From assembly GCF_001655615.1 (NCBI RefSeq), contig NZ_CP011567.1, positions 6,358,001 through 6,422,000 of the forward strand: a DNA stretch of 64,000 nucleotides, in the 5' to 3' direction. Shown here one piece after another: positions 8,837 to 19,800 of this stretch. Within the stretch, counting starts at the first letter, position 1. Each line of letters opens with the position of its first letter. The notes below the pieces were generated by a model that was not told where the DNA came from, ran no database searches, and saw only the letters and a list, made by a program, of their open reading frames with translations. The DNA is from Pseudomonas sp. GR 6-02. GTDB taxonomy: Bacteria; Pseudomonadota; Gammaproteobacteria; Pseudomonadales; Pseudomonadaceae. The position numbers and the translations under genes are program-made.

Positions 8837-10692
8837 ACCCGCGCCTGCTGGAACTGTACAACCAGGAATTGCACCACGTGCGCGAAAGCGCGGCGGAGTT
8901 CGCCCAGGAATACCCGAAAATCGCCAGTCGGCTGACGTTGTCCGGCATGGACTGCGCCGATCCGTACGTCGAGCGCTTACTGGAAGGGTTCGCCTACCTG
9001 ACGGCGCGGGTACAGCTCAAGCTCGATGCCGAATACCCGACCTTCACCCACAACCTGCTGGAAATCGCGTACCCCCATTACCTGGCGCCAACACCGTCGA
9101 TGACCGTGGTGCAATTTCAGGCAGACCCCGATGAAGGCTCACTGAGCAGCGGCTTCCCGTTGCCCCGGGATACGGTTCTGCGCGCAGCCCTGGGTCGCGA
9201 AAGCCAAACCTGCTGTGAGTACCGCTCCGCCCATGCGGTGACGTTGTGGCCATTGCAGGTCAGCCAGGCCGAGTACTTCGGCAACCCGTCCGCCGTGCTC
9301 GGGCGCCTGGCCGCCAGTGCCCCCAAGGCCAAGGCTGGCCTGCGCCTGACCCTGCGCACCGGTGCCGAACTGCCGTTCAACAGTCTGGCCCTGGACAACC
9401 TGCCGCTGTACCTCAACGGCGCCGACGAACAACCCTTTCGCCTCTACGAACAGTTGCTGGGTAACGCCTGCGCCGTCTTCGCCCGTCAGCCCGGCGGCGA
9501 TTGGGTAGAACGCCTGCCCCAGGATGCACTGCGCTCCGTGGGGTTCGACGATACCGACGCCGCGCTGCCCGTGGTGTCGCGAGCCTTCCAGGGCTATCGC
9601 CTGTTGCAGGAATACTTCGCCCTGCCCCGCCGCTTTCTGTTTGTCGACTTCACCGGGTTGAGCCGGGCGGTCAAACGCTGCCAGGGCCAGGAGCTGGAAT
9701 TGATCGTGCTGTTCGACCGTCACGATCCGAGCCTGGAAGGCAGTGTCGGTGCCGCACAGTTCCTGCCGTTCTGCACCCCGGCAATCAACTTGTTTCCCAA
9801 GCGCCTGGATCGCATCCACTTGTCGGAACGGGTGAATGAACACCATGTGATCGCCGACCGTACCCGGCCGATGGATTTCGAGATTCATTCCCTGACCGCC
9901 CTCACCGGCCATGGCACCGGGTCGGAACAGCCTTTTTTGCCGTTCTACGCCGTCCGCGATCCGTCTCGCTACGGCCGCGATCAGGCGTATTACACGGTGC
10001 GGCGCGAACCCCGCATGCTCTCCAGCGGCCAGCGGCGCAACGGCCCACGTTCGACTTACATCGGCAGCGAAACCTTCGTCAGTCTGGTGGACAGCCAGCA
10101 GGCGCCCTATCGTCACGACCTGCGCCAATTGGGCGTAACGGCGTTGTGCACCAACCGCGACCTGCCCCTGTTCATGAGCGTGGGCAACAACAAGACCGAC
10201 TTCACCCTGGCCGACAGCGCACCGGTAGCCGCGGTACGCTGCGTGGCCGGCCCGAGCCGCCCACGCGCCAGCCATGCCCACGACGCCAAGGCCTGGCGGT
10301 TGATCAGCCAGCTTTCGCTCAATTACTTGTCCCTCAGCGAGCAAGGCCAGGGCGCCGCCGCCCTGCGCGAGCTGCTGCGCCTGTATGGCGACGACAACGA
10401 TGCAGCCTTGCAATTGCAGATCGAAGGCCTGCGCGAAGTCAGCAGCAAGGCCTGCACCCGACGTTTGCCAATGCCGGGCCCGATCGTGTTTGGCCGCGGT
10501 CTGGAGATCACCCTGGAATTCGATGAGAACGCGTTTCGTGGCACGGGCGTCTTTTTGCTCGGTGCAGTGTTCGAGCGCTTCCTGGCACGTTACGTGTCGA
10601 TCAACAGTTTTACCGAGACGGTGATCCGTACCACCGAGCGCGGCGAGATCATGCGATGGAAAGCCAAACCCGGACGTCGTCCGACCCTGTGA
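8833..10692 (+). CDS. tssF: TssF, T6SS baseplate wedge protein
   Basis: TssF (VasA/ImpG family) forms the (TssF)2-TssG wedge of the baseplate. The 619-residue product has the expected length and the typical start [18 protein letters not shown] followed by '[13 protein letters not shown]'. It overlaps tssE by 4 bases and tssG by 37 bases, a tightly coupled arrangement consistent with wedge stoichiometry. No anomalies seen. Confidence 0.97.
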   Translation: MNPRLLELYNQELHHVRESAAEFAQEYPKIASRLTLSGMDCADPYVERLLEGFAYLTARVQLKLDAEYPTFTHNLLEIAYPHYLAPTPSMTVVQFQADPDEGSLSSGFPLPRDTVLRAALGRESQTCCEYRSAHAVTLWPLQVSQAEYFGNPSAVLGRLAASAPKAKAGLRLTLRTGAELPFNSLALDNLPLYLNGADEQPFRLYEQLLGNACAVFARQPGGDWVERLPQDALRSVGFDDTDAALPVVSRAFQGYRLLQEYFALPRRFLFVDFTGLSRAVKRCQGQELELIVLFDRHDPSLEGSVGAAQFLPFCTPAINLFPKRLDRIHLSERVNEHHVIADRTRPMDFEIHSLTALTGHGTGSEQPFLPFYAVRDPSRYGRDQAYYTVRREPRMLSSGQRRNGPRSTYIGSETFVSLVDSQQAPYRHDLRQLGVTALCTNRDLPLFMSVGNNKTDFTLADSAPVAAVRCVAGPSRPRASHAHDAKAWRLISQLSLNYLSLSEQGQGAAALRELLRLYGDDNDAALQLQIEGLREVSSKACTRRLPMPGPIVFGRGLEITLEFDENAFRGTGVFLLGAVFERFLARYVSINSFTETVIRTTERGEIMRWKAKPGRRPTL

Positions 10693-11708
10693 ATACCCTG
10701 GACGCGATGCACCAGGAGCCCTGGGAATACGACTTCTTCCAGGCATTACGGCGCATCGAGTGCGAATCGCCTGAGCTTCCGCGCCTGGGTCATTCGTTGC
10801 GCCTGGCCGATGACCCCTTGCGCCTTGGGCAACAAGCCGATTGCACCTTCGCCCCCTCGACCCTGGCCTCGGTACAGCCGGGCATCGACGGTTCGCCGGC
10901 ACGTCTGGAACAATTCTTTTTTGGCCTCGGCGGCCCCAACGGCCCGTTGCCGCTGCACCTCACCGAGTATGTGCGTGAACGCCAGCGCAACAACGCCGAC
11001 AGCACCAGCAAACGCTTTCTGGATGTATTCCACCATCGCCTGCTGAGCCTGTTTTACCGGGCATGGGCCGAAGCGCGACCGACAGTCAGCCATGATCGCC
11101 CGGACGATGACTACTGGTCGGCACGTCTGGCAGCGCTGAGCGGTCGAGGCATGCCGAGCCTGCTCAAACAAGGCCTGATACCCGACACGGCGAAGCTGCA
11201 TTACAGCGGTCATCTGTCGGCACAAACCCGCTATCCCGACGGTTTGAAGGCAATCATCAGCGAGTACTTCGGCCTGCCGGTGGAGATCGAAGAGTACGTC
11301 GGCCAATGGCTGGTGCTGCCGGAGCGCAGCCGCGTGGGCGTCAGCGCCCATCAATTGGGCGTGGATTTTTGCCTGGGCCGCTGCGTCTGGGATCGCCAGC
11401 ACAAATTCCGCATTCGCCTGGGGCCGCTCAAGCTGGACGACTACATGAGCATGTTGCCCGGCAGCCCATCCTTCAATGAGCTGGTGGCCTGGGTGGCCGA
11501 ATACCTGGGCCATGAACTGGACTGGGATCTGAACCTGGTTCTGAAACAGCCCGAAGTGCCGACGCTGCAACTCAATGGCCGCTTCCGCCTGGGGTTCAAT
11601 ACCTGGGTGGGCAAGCCCGCAAAAGATGCCAAGGACTTAATACTGGCCCGGCATTACGCCGAGCAAGCCAACACCTCACAGATCTCAAGGAGCCAAGAGC
11701 ATGGGTGA
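10656..11708 (+). CDS. tssG: TssG, T6SS baseplate wedge protein
   Basis: TssG (VasB/ImpH family) partners TssF in the baseplate wedge and contacts TssK. The 350-residue product carries the family start region 'EPWEYDFFQALRRIEC' (about 21-36) and 'NGPLPLHLTEYVRER' (about 88-102). It begins inside tssF and its stop overlaps the tssH start by 8 bases. Confidence 0.96.
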   Translation: MESQTRTSSDPVNTLDAMHQEPWEYDFFQALRRIECESPELPRLGHSLRLADDPLRLGQQADCTFAPSTLASVQPGIDGSPARLEQFFFGLGGPNGPLPLHLTEYVRERQRNNADSTSKRFLDVFHHRLLSLFYRAWAEARPTVSHDRPDDDYWSARLAALSGRGMPSLLKQGLIPDTAKLHYSGHLSAQTRYPDGLKAIISEYFGLPVEIEEYVGQWLVLPERSRVGVSAHQLGVDFCLGRCVWDRQHKFRIRLGPLKLDDYMSMLPGSPSFNELVAWVAEYLGHELDWDLNLVLKQPEVPTLQLNGRFRLGFNTWVGKPAKDAKDLILARHYAEQANTSQISRSQEHG

Positions 11709-14379
11709 AATCAGTCGCGCCGCGTTGTTCGGCAAACTCAACAGCGTGGCCTACAAAGCCATCGAAGCCGCCACCGTGTTCTGCAAGTTGCGCGGTAACC
11801 CTTATGTGGAACTGGCCCACTGGTTTCATCAGTTGCTGCAATTGCAGGATTCGGACCTGCACCGACTCATCCGCCAGTTCAATATCGAGCCGGCGCGCCT
11901 GGCCCGGGACCTGACCGACGCCCTGGACCGTTTGCCACGAGGCTCGACGTCAATCACTGACTTGTCTTCCCATGTGGAAGAAGCCGTGGAGCGTGGCTGG
12001 GTCTACGGCAGCCTGATGTTCGGCGAAAGCCAGGTGCGTACCGGTTATCTGGTGCTGGGCATCCTCAAGACCCCAAGCCTGCGCCATGGATTACTGGGAC
12101 TGTCGGCAGAGTTCGACAAGATCAAGGTCGAGGCCCTGAGCGAGCGTTTTGACGAGTACGTCGGCGACTCGCCGGAAAATGCACTCAGCGCCAGCGATGG
12201 TTTCAACGCCGGCAGCGTGCCCGGTGAAGCCAGTGGCGCCATGGCCCCAAGTGCCATGGGCAAGCAGGAAGCGCTCAAGCGTTTTACCGTCGACCTCACC
12301 GAACAAGCGCGCAGTGGCAAGCTTGACCCGATCGTCGGCCGTGACGAAGAGATCCGCCAATTGGTAGACATCCTCATGCGTCGTCGGCAGAACAACCCGA
12401 TTCTGACCGGTGAAGCCGGCGTCGGTAAAACCGCCGTGGTCGAAGGTTTTGCCCTGCGCATCGTCGCCGGTGACGTGCCGCCGGCGCTCAAGGATGTGGA
12501 ACTGCGCAGCCTGGACGTCGGCCTGTTGCAGGCCGGCGCGAGCATGAAAGGTGAATTCGAACAGCGCCTGCGCCAAGTCATCGAAGACGTCCAGGCCTCA
12601 CCAAAACCGATCATCCTGTTTATCGACGAAGCCCACACCCTGGTAGGTGCCGGTGGCGCCGCCGGCACCGGGGACGCGGCCAACCTGCTCAAGCCGGCCC
12701 TGGCCCGGGGTACCCTGCGCACCGTGGCCGCCACGACCTGGGCCGAGTACAAAAAGCATATCGAAAAAGATCCGGCCCTGACCCGCCGCTTTCAGGTGGT
12801 GCAAGTCGCCGAACCGTCGGAAGACAAGGCGCTGCTGATGATGCGCGGCGTGGCCTCGACCATGGAAAAACACCATCAGGTGCAGATCCTCGACGAAGCC
12901 CTGGAAGCCTCGGTCAAACTGTCCCATCGCTACATCCCCGCGCGCCAGTTGCCGGACAAATCCGTGAGCCTGCTGGACACCGCCTGCGCCCGCGTTGCCA
13001 TCAGCCTGCACGCCGTGCCGGCCGAAGTGGACGACAGCCGTCGGCGCATCGAGGCGTTGGAAACCGAGCTGCAGATCATCGCCCGCGAGCACGCCATCGG
13101 CATCGTCATCGGCGCCCGCCAAACCCAAAGTGAAAACCTGCTGAGTGCCGAACGCGAACGCCTCGCCGAGCTGGAAAGTCGCTGGGCCGAAGAGAAAACC
13201 CTGGTAGACGAATTGCTCGCCACCCGCGCCACCCTGCGTGAACGCGTCGGCGTGGTGGACAGCGAGGACGGCAGCGAGACCAGCCACGCCTTGCGCGAAA
13301 AGCTGGTGGACCTGCAACAGCGTCTCAGCGCCCTGCAAGGCGAAACCCCGTTGATTCTGCCGACGGTCGATTACCAGGCCGTGGCCTCGGTGGTCGCCGA
13401 CTGGACCGGGATTCCGGTGGGCCGCATGGCCCGTAACGAACTGGAAACCGTGCTCAACCTCGACCTGCACCTGAAAAAACGCATCATCGGCCAGGACCAC
13501 GCCTTGCAGATGATCGCCAAACGCATCCAGACCTCCCGCGCCGGCCTCGACAACCCGAGCAAGCCGATCGGGGTATTCATGCTCGCCGGCACCTCCGGCG
13601 TGGGCAAGACCGAAACCGCCCTGGCCCTGGCCGAAGCCATGTACGGCGGCGAGCAAAACGTCATCACCATCAACATGAGTGAATTCCAGGAAGCTCACAC
13701 GGTGTCCACCCTCAAGGGCGCGCCACCGGGCTACATCGGCTATGGCGAAGGCGGCGTGCTGACCGAAGCCGTGCGGCGTAAACCCTACAGCGTGGTACTG
13801 CTGGACGAGGTGGAAAAGGCTCACCCGGATGTGCACGAGATCTTCTTCCAGGTCTTCGACAAAGGTGTGATGGAGGACGGCGAAGGCCGGGTGATCGACT
13901 TCAAGAACACCTTGATTCTGCTGACCACCAACGCTGGCACCGAGCTGATTGCCCAGGTCTGCAAAGACCCGCAAAACGTGCCGGAGCCCGAAGAAATCGC
14001 CAAGGCCCTGCGCCAACCACTGCTGGAGATTTTCCCGCCGGCCTTGCTGGGCCGGCTGGTGACCATTCCGTACTACCCGCTCAGCGACGAGATGCTCAAG
14101 GCCATTACCCGCCTGCAGCTCAACCGCATCAAGAAGCGCGTGGAGAACACCCACAAGGTGGCCTTCGATTACGACGACGCGGTGATCGACCTGATCGTCT
14201 CCCGTTGCACCGAAACCGAAAGCGGCGGGCGGATGATCGACACCATTCTGACCAACAGCCTGCTACCGGACATGAGCCGCGAATTCCTCACTCGCATGCT
14301 CGAAGGCAAAGCGCTGGCAGGGGTACGGATCAGCGCCCGGGATAACGAATTGCACTACGACTTCAGTGACGCCGCCTAA
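11701..14379 (+). CDS. tssH: TssH/ClpV, T6SS sheath-recycling AAA+ ATPase
   Basis: ClpV disassembles contracted TssBC sheaths in the cytoplasm. The 892-residue product has a Clp-N-like domain (about 1-150), a first AAA+ module with Walker A GEAGVGKT and Walker B FIDEAH, a middle coiled region with 'RRIEALETELQ', and a second module with GTSGVGKTE and LLDEVEKAH. These set it apart from housekeeping ClpB by context and by its N-domain. ATG at 11701 after AAGGAGCC. Confidence 0.96.
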   Translation: MGEISRAALFGKLNSVAYKAIEAATVFCKLRGNPYVELAHWFHQLLQLQDSDLHRLIRQFNIEPARLARDLTDALDRLPRGSTSITDLSSHVEEAVERGWVYGSLMFGESQVRTGYLVLGILKTPSLRHGLLGLSAEFDKIKVEALSERFDEYVGDSPENALSASDGFNAGSVPGEASGAMAPSAMGKQEALKRFTVDLTEQARSGKLDPIVGRDEEIRQLVDILMRRRQNNPILTGEAGVGKTAVVEGFALRIVAGDVPPALKDVELRSLDVGLLQAGASMKGEFEQRLRQVIEDVQASPKPIILFIDEAHTLVGAGGAAGTGDAANLLKPALARGTLRTVAATTWAEYKKHIEKDPALTRRFQVVQVAEPSEDKALLMMRGVASTMEKHHQVQILDEALEASVKLSHRYIPARQLPDKSVSLLDTACARVAISLHAVPAEVDDSRRRIEALETELQIIAREHAIGIVIGARQTQSENLLSAERERLAELESRWAEEKTLVDELLATRATLRERVGVVDSEDGSETSHALREKLVDLQQRLSALQGETPLILPTVDYQAVASVVADWTGIPVGRMARNELETVLNLDLHLKKRIIGQDHALQMIAKRIQTSRAGLDNPSKPIGVFMLAGTSGVGKTETALALAEAMYGGEQNVITINMSEFQEAHTVSTLKGAPPGYIGYGEGGVLTEAVRRKPYSVVLLDEVEKAHPDVHEIFFQVFDKGVMEDGEGRVIDFKNTLILLTTNAGTELIAQVCKDPQNVPEPEEIAKALRQPLLEIFPPALLGRLVTIPYYPLSDEMLKAITRLQLNRIKKRVENTHKVAFDYDDAVIDLIVSRCTETESGGRMIDTILTNSLLPDMSREFLTRMLEGKALAGVRISARDNELHYDFSDAA

Positions 14380-14427
14380 GCGGTCCTCCTCAGTAGGAAG
14401 GAACCGAGCAGTGACAAGGGATAACTG

Positions 14428-16365
14428 ATGCTATTCAAGCAACTCTCACGCCTGGCAAAGATCACCAGCCCCCTGGGGCCGGATGTGCTGTTGCTCAAGG
14501 ACATGGGCGGAGACGAAGAATTGGGGCGGCTGTTCAACTATGAGTTGCAGCTGCACTCGCTGGACAACGCCATCGACCTCAACCAGTTGCTCGGCAAACC
14601 CATGTGCCTGAGCCTGCAACTGGACGGCGGTGGCGAGCGTCATTTCCATGGCATCGTTGCCCGTTGCAGCCAGAACGTCGACCAGGGCCAGTTCGCCAGT
14701 TACCAGGTCACGCTGCGGCCCTGGCTATGGCTGTTGACCCGCACGTCCGATTGCCGGATTTTCCAGAACCTGACCATCCCGCAGATCATCAAGCAGGTGT
14801 TTCGTGACCTGGGTTTCTCGGATTTCGAAGATACCCTGAGCCGGCCCTATCGCGAGTGGGAATACTGCGTGCAGTATCGCGAAACCAGCTTCGACTTCGT
14901 CAGCCGCCTGATGGAACAGGAAGGAATCTACTACTTCTTCCGCCATGAACAGGGTCGTCATGTGCTGGTGCTGGCCGATGCCTACGGCGCCCATGCCAAC
15001 GTGCCCGGCTATGCCTCGGTGCCCTACTACCCCAAGAATGAGCAGCAGCGCGAACGCGATCACATCTACGATTGGCACCTGGCCCAGCAAGTCCAGCCGG
15101 GCTCGCTGGAACTCAACGACTATGACTTCCAGCGCCCTGGCGCGCGGATTGACGTGCGCTCGGCCATGCCCCGTCCGCACACCGCCGGCGATTATCCGCT
15201 GTACGACTACCCCGGCACCTATGTGCAAAGCGAAGACGGCGAACACTACGCACGTACCCGTATCGAAGCCTTGCAGACCCTGCACGAACAGGTCGAGCTG
15301 GCCGGCAACGCCCGAGGCCTGGGGTCGGGTCATTTGTTCAGCCTCACCGGCTTCAGCCGCCAGGACCAGAACCGCGAATACCTGATCGTCGGCGCCCGCT
15401 ACCACATTGACCAGGAAAGCCTGGAAACCAGCGGTGGCGTGGCTTCGGCGCAGTTCGAAAGCAGCCTGACCTGCATAGATGCACAACAAAGCTATCGCCC
15501 CCTGCCCAACACCCACCGCCCAATCGTCAAAGGCCCGCAGACCGCACTGGTGGTCGGCCCCAAGGGCGAGGAAATCTGGACCGACCAGTTCGGCCGGGTG
15601 AAGGTGCACTTCTACTGGGACCGTCACGACCAATCCAACGAAAACAGTTCATGCTGGATTCGCGTGTCGCAATCCTGGGCCGGAAAAAACTGGGGCTCGA
15701 TGCAGATCCCACGAATCGGCCAGGAAGTCATCGTCAGCTTCCTCGAAGGCGACCCGGATCGGCCGATCATCACCGGCCGCGTCTACAACGCCGAACAGAC
15801 CGTGCCCTACGACTTGCCGGAAAACGCTACCCAGAGCGGCATGAAAAGCCGTTCGAGCAAGGGCGGCTCGCCGGCCAATTTCAACGAAATCCGCATGGAA
15901 GACAAAAAAGGCGCCGAGCAGTTGTACATCCATGCCGAGCGCAATCAGGACATCGTGGTCGAGGTGGATGAAAGCCACTCGGTGGGCCACGACCGCAACA
16001 AAAGCATCGGGCATAACGAGACGGTGACCATCGGCAACAACCGCCTGCGCATCGTCAAGCAGGAAGACATTCTGTCGGTGGGCCAGCGCAAGACCGACAG
16101 CATCAGCCAGAGCTACGTCATCGAAGTGGGCGAAAACCTGCGGCTGGTGTGCGGCGAAAGCATCCTGGAGCTCAATGCCAGCGGCCAGATCAACCTGACC
16201 GGCGTGCAAATCAGCTTCTATGCCAGCGGTGACGCCGAGATCAACACCGGCGGCGTGCTGCACCTGAACAACGGCGGCGGCCCTGGCGCCACGCCTGACG
16301 GCCAGGGCGTCAAGGCCAGCATCGACGCCAATATCAATGCCGCATTCCCCAAGCCCAAGGGCTAA
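14428..16365 (+). CDS. vgrG: TssI/VgrG, T6SS spike protein
   Basis: Trimeric VgrG tip that carries PAAR effectors. The 645-residue product shows a gp27-like N-terminal half, including 'YCVQYRETSFDFVSRLMEQEGIYYFF' split around residues 150-175. The gp5-like OB domain follows with 'IWTDQFGRVKVHFYWDR' (about 376-392). A C-terminal beta-helix of short repeats (about 515-600) comes next. There is no extra catalytic domain, so cargo is expected to be the adjacent Rhs effector. The start is an ATG 48 bases after tssH. Confidence 0.96.
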   Translation: MLFKQLSRLAKITSPLGPDVLLLKDMGGDEELGRLFNYELQLHSLDNAIDLNQLLGKPMCLSLQLDGGGERHFHGIVARCSQNVDQGQFASYQVTLRPWLWLLTRTSDCRIFQNLTIPQIIKQVFRDLGFSDFEDTLSRPYREWEYCVQYRETSFDFVSRLMEQEGIYYFFRHEQGRHVLVLADAYGAHANVPGYASVPYYPKNEQQRERDHIYDWHLAQQVQPGSLELNDYDFQRPGARIDVRSAMPRPHTAGDYPLYDYPGTYVQSEDGEHYARTRIEALQTLHEQVELAGNARGLGSGHLFSLTGFSRQDQNREYLIVGARYHIDQESLETSGGVASAQFESSLTCIDAQQSYRPLPNTHRPIVKGPQTALVVGPKGEEIWTDQFGRVKVHFYWDRHDQSNENSSCWIRVSQSWAGKNWGSMQIPRIGQEVIVSFLEGDPDRPIITGRVYNAEQTVPYDLPENATQSGMKSRSSKGGSPANFNEIRMEDKKGAEQLYIHAERNQDIVVEVDESHSVGHDRNKSIGHNETVTIGNNRLRIVKQEDILSVGQRKTDSISQSYVIEVGENLRLVCGESILELNASGQINLTGVQISFYASGDAEINTGGVLHLNNGGGPGATPDGQGVKASIDANINAAFPKPKG

Positions 16366-16383
16366 CCACGAGATTCAAGCGCC

Positions 16384-16818
16384 ATGACTTACCGCATCAA
16401 TGAGTTCCAGTTCCAGCTGCCGGCAGGCGAGCTGCAAGACGCGACGATCAACATCCTCAAGTTCCCCGAACTGGGCACCTCGCTGATTGTCAGCCGCAGC
16501 TTGCTGGCCGAGGGCGAAACCCTGCAAAGCAACTTCGACGACCAGCTCAAGCGCCTGGAAAAACAAGTGCAGGACTTGCGTTTTCAGCCGGGCGTCGCCG
16601 TGCGCCTGGGCGCCAGCCAGGAGGTCGAAGGCATCGAGTTGCGCAGCCAGTTCAACAAGGGCAACGACAAAGTTTTCCAGTATCAATTGGCGCTGGTATT
16701 GCCCGGCACCCGTAAAATGCTCGCCCTGAGCTACGTGAAGGCGGAAAAACTCGGCGATGCCGAAGCCGCGCATTGGGCAACCATCAAGAGTTCGCTGTTG
16801 TTCGACGTTCCGGCCTGA
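16384..16818 (+). CDS. eagR: EagR (DUF1795/DcrB-like) effector chaperone
   Basis: EagR chaperones bind the N-terminal transmembrane helices of prePAAR-Rhs effectors and load them onto VgrG. The 144-residue product begins MTYRINEFQFQLPAG and has the DcrB-like beta-sheet pattern typical of DUF1795. It lies between vgrG and the rhs effector, 12 bases before the latter, as in other Rhs loci. Assignment rests on family resemblance and context. Confidence 0.88.
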   Translation: MTYRINEFQFQLPAGELQDATINILKFPELGTSLIVSRSLLAEGETLQSNFDDQLKRLEKQVQDLRFQPGVAVRLGASQEVEGIELRSQFNKGNDKVFQYQLALVLPGTRKMLALSYVKAEKLGDAEAAHWATIKSSLLFDVPA

Positions 16819-16830
16819 TGAGCACCCTGC

Positions 16831-19800
16831 ATGTCTGACGCACTCTGGGCCGCCCGGCTGGGCGATGCACTCGACCACACCTCGATGATGGCCGACATTC
16901 TTGGCGGCGTGCTGGAGGTGGCAGCGAACATCGCGATCACCGCGGTGGCGACGGCTGCCGTGGTGGCGGCCACGGGCATCACTGTCGCCACCGGCGGCCT
17001 CGGCTGCTTCCTGCTCGGCGCGGTGGTGGGCACCATCGTCGGCCTCGCCATGAGCAAGACCGGGGCCGACAAGGGCTTGAGCAACCTGTGCGAGAGCTTC
17101 AGCAATGCGCTGTTTCCGCCCACGGTGCAGGCGACGATTCTCACCGGTTCCACCAACACCCTGACCAACAACATGCCCGCCGCCCGGGCCGCCGGGGCGA
17201 TTCCGTCCCATGTTGCGCCGGCCGGCACCGAGCTGGAGGCACCCGAGCCCGAAGCCGAGCCCAGCTATCTGGACATCGCCGAGAGCTTCTTCTCGCAGAT
17301 GTGGCGCCCCACCGTCGCCACCCCGGCGCCCGGCGCAGTGCCCAAGCCGCTGGATCTGGTCACCTGCATGAAGCATCCGCCGATGCCGCCGCAGTTTCTG
17401 GCCGAGGGCTCGGACAAAGTCACCATCAACGGCCAGCCCGCCGTGCGCAGCGGCGACCGCACCACCTGCGACGCCAAGGTCGTATCGTCCGGGCTGATCT
17501 CATCGAACGTGACCATTGGTGGCGGTTCGGTGGTAGTACGTGAGATCCGCAGCGGCAAGACCCCGGGCGTGGGGCTGGCGGTCACCGCGTTGCTGATGCT
17601 CAAGGGCGGCAAGGGCAAGTTCTTCAGCAAATTGCCGTGCATGCTGATCGGCGGCGCGACGTCGATGGCTGTCAGCAGCGCCATGGGCGCCATGGCCAAC
17701 GCCGCCATGGGTTCGTCGAACCCGGTGCATGCCGCCACCGGGGCCAAGGTGCTAGGTGGGGACGAAGAGCTGGATTTCGTGCTGCCGGGCATCTTGCCGA
17801 TCGATTGGCAGCGCTTCTACAACAGCCGTGACGAACGCCGCGACGGGCTGTTCGGCGCCGGTTGGAGCGTGTCCTACGAGGTGTGTGTTGAAATCCTGCC
17901 TCACCCGGAGGGTGGAGAAACGCTGGTCTACACCGATGAGCAGGGCCGGCGCATCGATATGGGCTCGATTCCTCTGGGCGGCGCGGTGTTCAGTGCGGGT
18001 GAAGGGCTGAGTGTTCGGCGGCACGTTAATGGACAACTGTTGATCGAAAGCGATGACGGCATGTACCGCTTGTTCAATCCGACGCCGGGCAATACAGCAC
18101 TGCTGCGCCTTGATCAATTGGGCGACCGCAATGACAACCGTATCCACCTCGACTATGACGAAACCGGACGGTTGGCGCGCCTGCGGGATACTTTCGATCT
18201 GGTGCAGGTCGAGCTGATTCAAGAAGGCGGTCGTGTGGCTCGGGTGGAACGTCTGTACCCCGATCAACACCGCGAAATACTCGTCAGCTACGGTTACGAC
18301 GCAATGGGCAATCTGGCCGAAGTGCGCGATGCCATCGGCCAGGTACAACGGCGCTTCGCCTACGACGCCGGGCGGCGGATGGTCGAGCATCAGTTGCCCA
18401 CGGGGCTGCGTTGTTTCTATGAATGGGCGTTGGTTGAAGACCTTGAATGGCGCGTGGTCGGGCACTGGACCGACGAAGGCGACACTTACCAGTTCGACTA
18501 TGACCTGAAGGCCGGTGTCACACGCATCACCGACGGCTCACAGCGCATCAGCACACGACGCTGGAACACCCAGCACCAGATCACCGAATACACCGACAAC
18601 CTCGGCCAGACCTGGCAGTTCGAGTGGAACGACGAACGCCAATTGCTCAGCGCGACCGACCCGCTGGGCGGACGCTACGAATACAGCTACGACGACGCCG
18701 GCAACCTGATCGGAGAAACCGACCCGCTGGGCCGCAGTGACTCGACCTTATGGCTCGAACACTGGGCCTTGCCGCTGGTGGAAACCGATACCGCGGGCAA
18801 CAGTTGGCAATATCGCTACGATCAGCGCGGCAACTGCATCGCCGAAACCGATCCGCTGGGCCATGTAACGCGGTACCGCTACGACACCCAGGGCCAGGTC
18901 GTCGAGATCATCGACGCCACCGGCAAAAGCAAAAGGCTGCGCTGGAACCCGTTCGGCCAACTGGTCGAACACATCGATTGCTCGGGTTATCCGACGCGGT
19001 TCAGCTATGACAACCGGGGCTATCTGCAAACGATCACCGATGCCCTCGGCGAACGCACCCAATTCAGTTACGACGCCCAGGGACGGTTGCTCAGCAGCCA
19101 ATTGCCGGACGGCCGCACCGAGCAGTATCAGCGCGACGTCAGTGGCCAGTTGACCGGTTATACCGACCCCGCCGGGCACACCACCCTGTATCAACACAAC
19201 CGCCGCGGCCAGGTGCGTCAGCGTACCGACGCCCATGGCCGGCAGGTGCAGTTCGGATATGACCGCTATGGGCGGCTGCAAGCGCTGACCAATGAGAATG
19301 GCGAAAGTTATCGCTTCGCCTGGGATGCAGGGGATCGGCTGACCGAACAGCAGGATCTGGATGGCAGTGCCAAGCGCTACACCTATGACCTGCTGGATAA
19401 CGTCGCGGCGGTCACGGCTGTGCCGGCGCCTTACGGCAACGGCCTGGCCGTCGTCCCCGAGTCGCCCCCCGCTCCCATCGTTCACCGACTGGAACGCGAC
19501 GCCGTCGGCCGGCTGATCGCCAAAGTCACCGACGATGGCCGCACCGACTACACCTACGACTCACTGGACCAGCTCACCGCCGTCACCTTCACCGACCACC
19601 AGGGCCACGCACAAACCCTGAGCTTCGCCTACGATGCCCTCGGTCAATTGCTCGAAGAACAAAGCGCGGCCGGCAACCTGCACTACCACTACGACGAACT
19701 CGGCAATCTGATCCAGACCCAACTGCCCGACGGCCGCTGGCTCAATCGCCTGTACTACGGCAGCGGCCACCTGCACCAGATCAACCTCGACGGCCAGGTC

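Noticed and set aside
12598..14154. 518-codon minus-strand frame opposite tssH
   Set aside because: Shadow of the ClpV gene; the plus-strand product is clear-cut.
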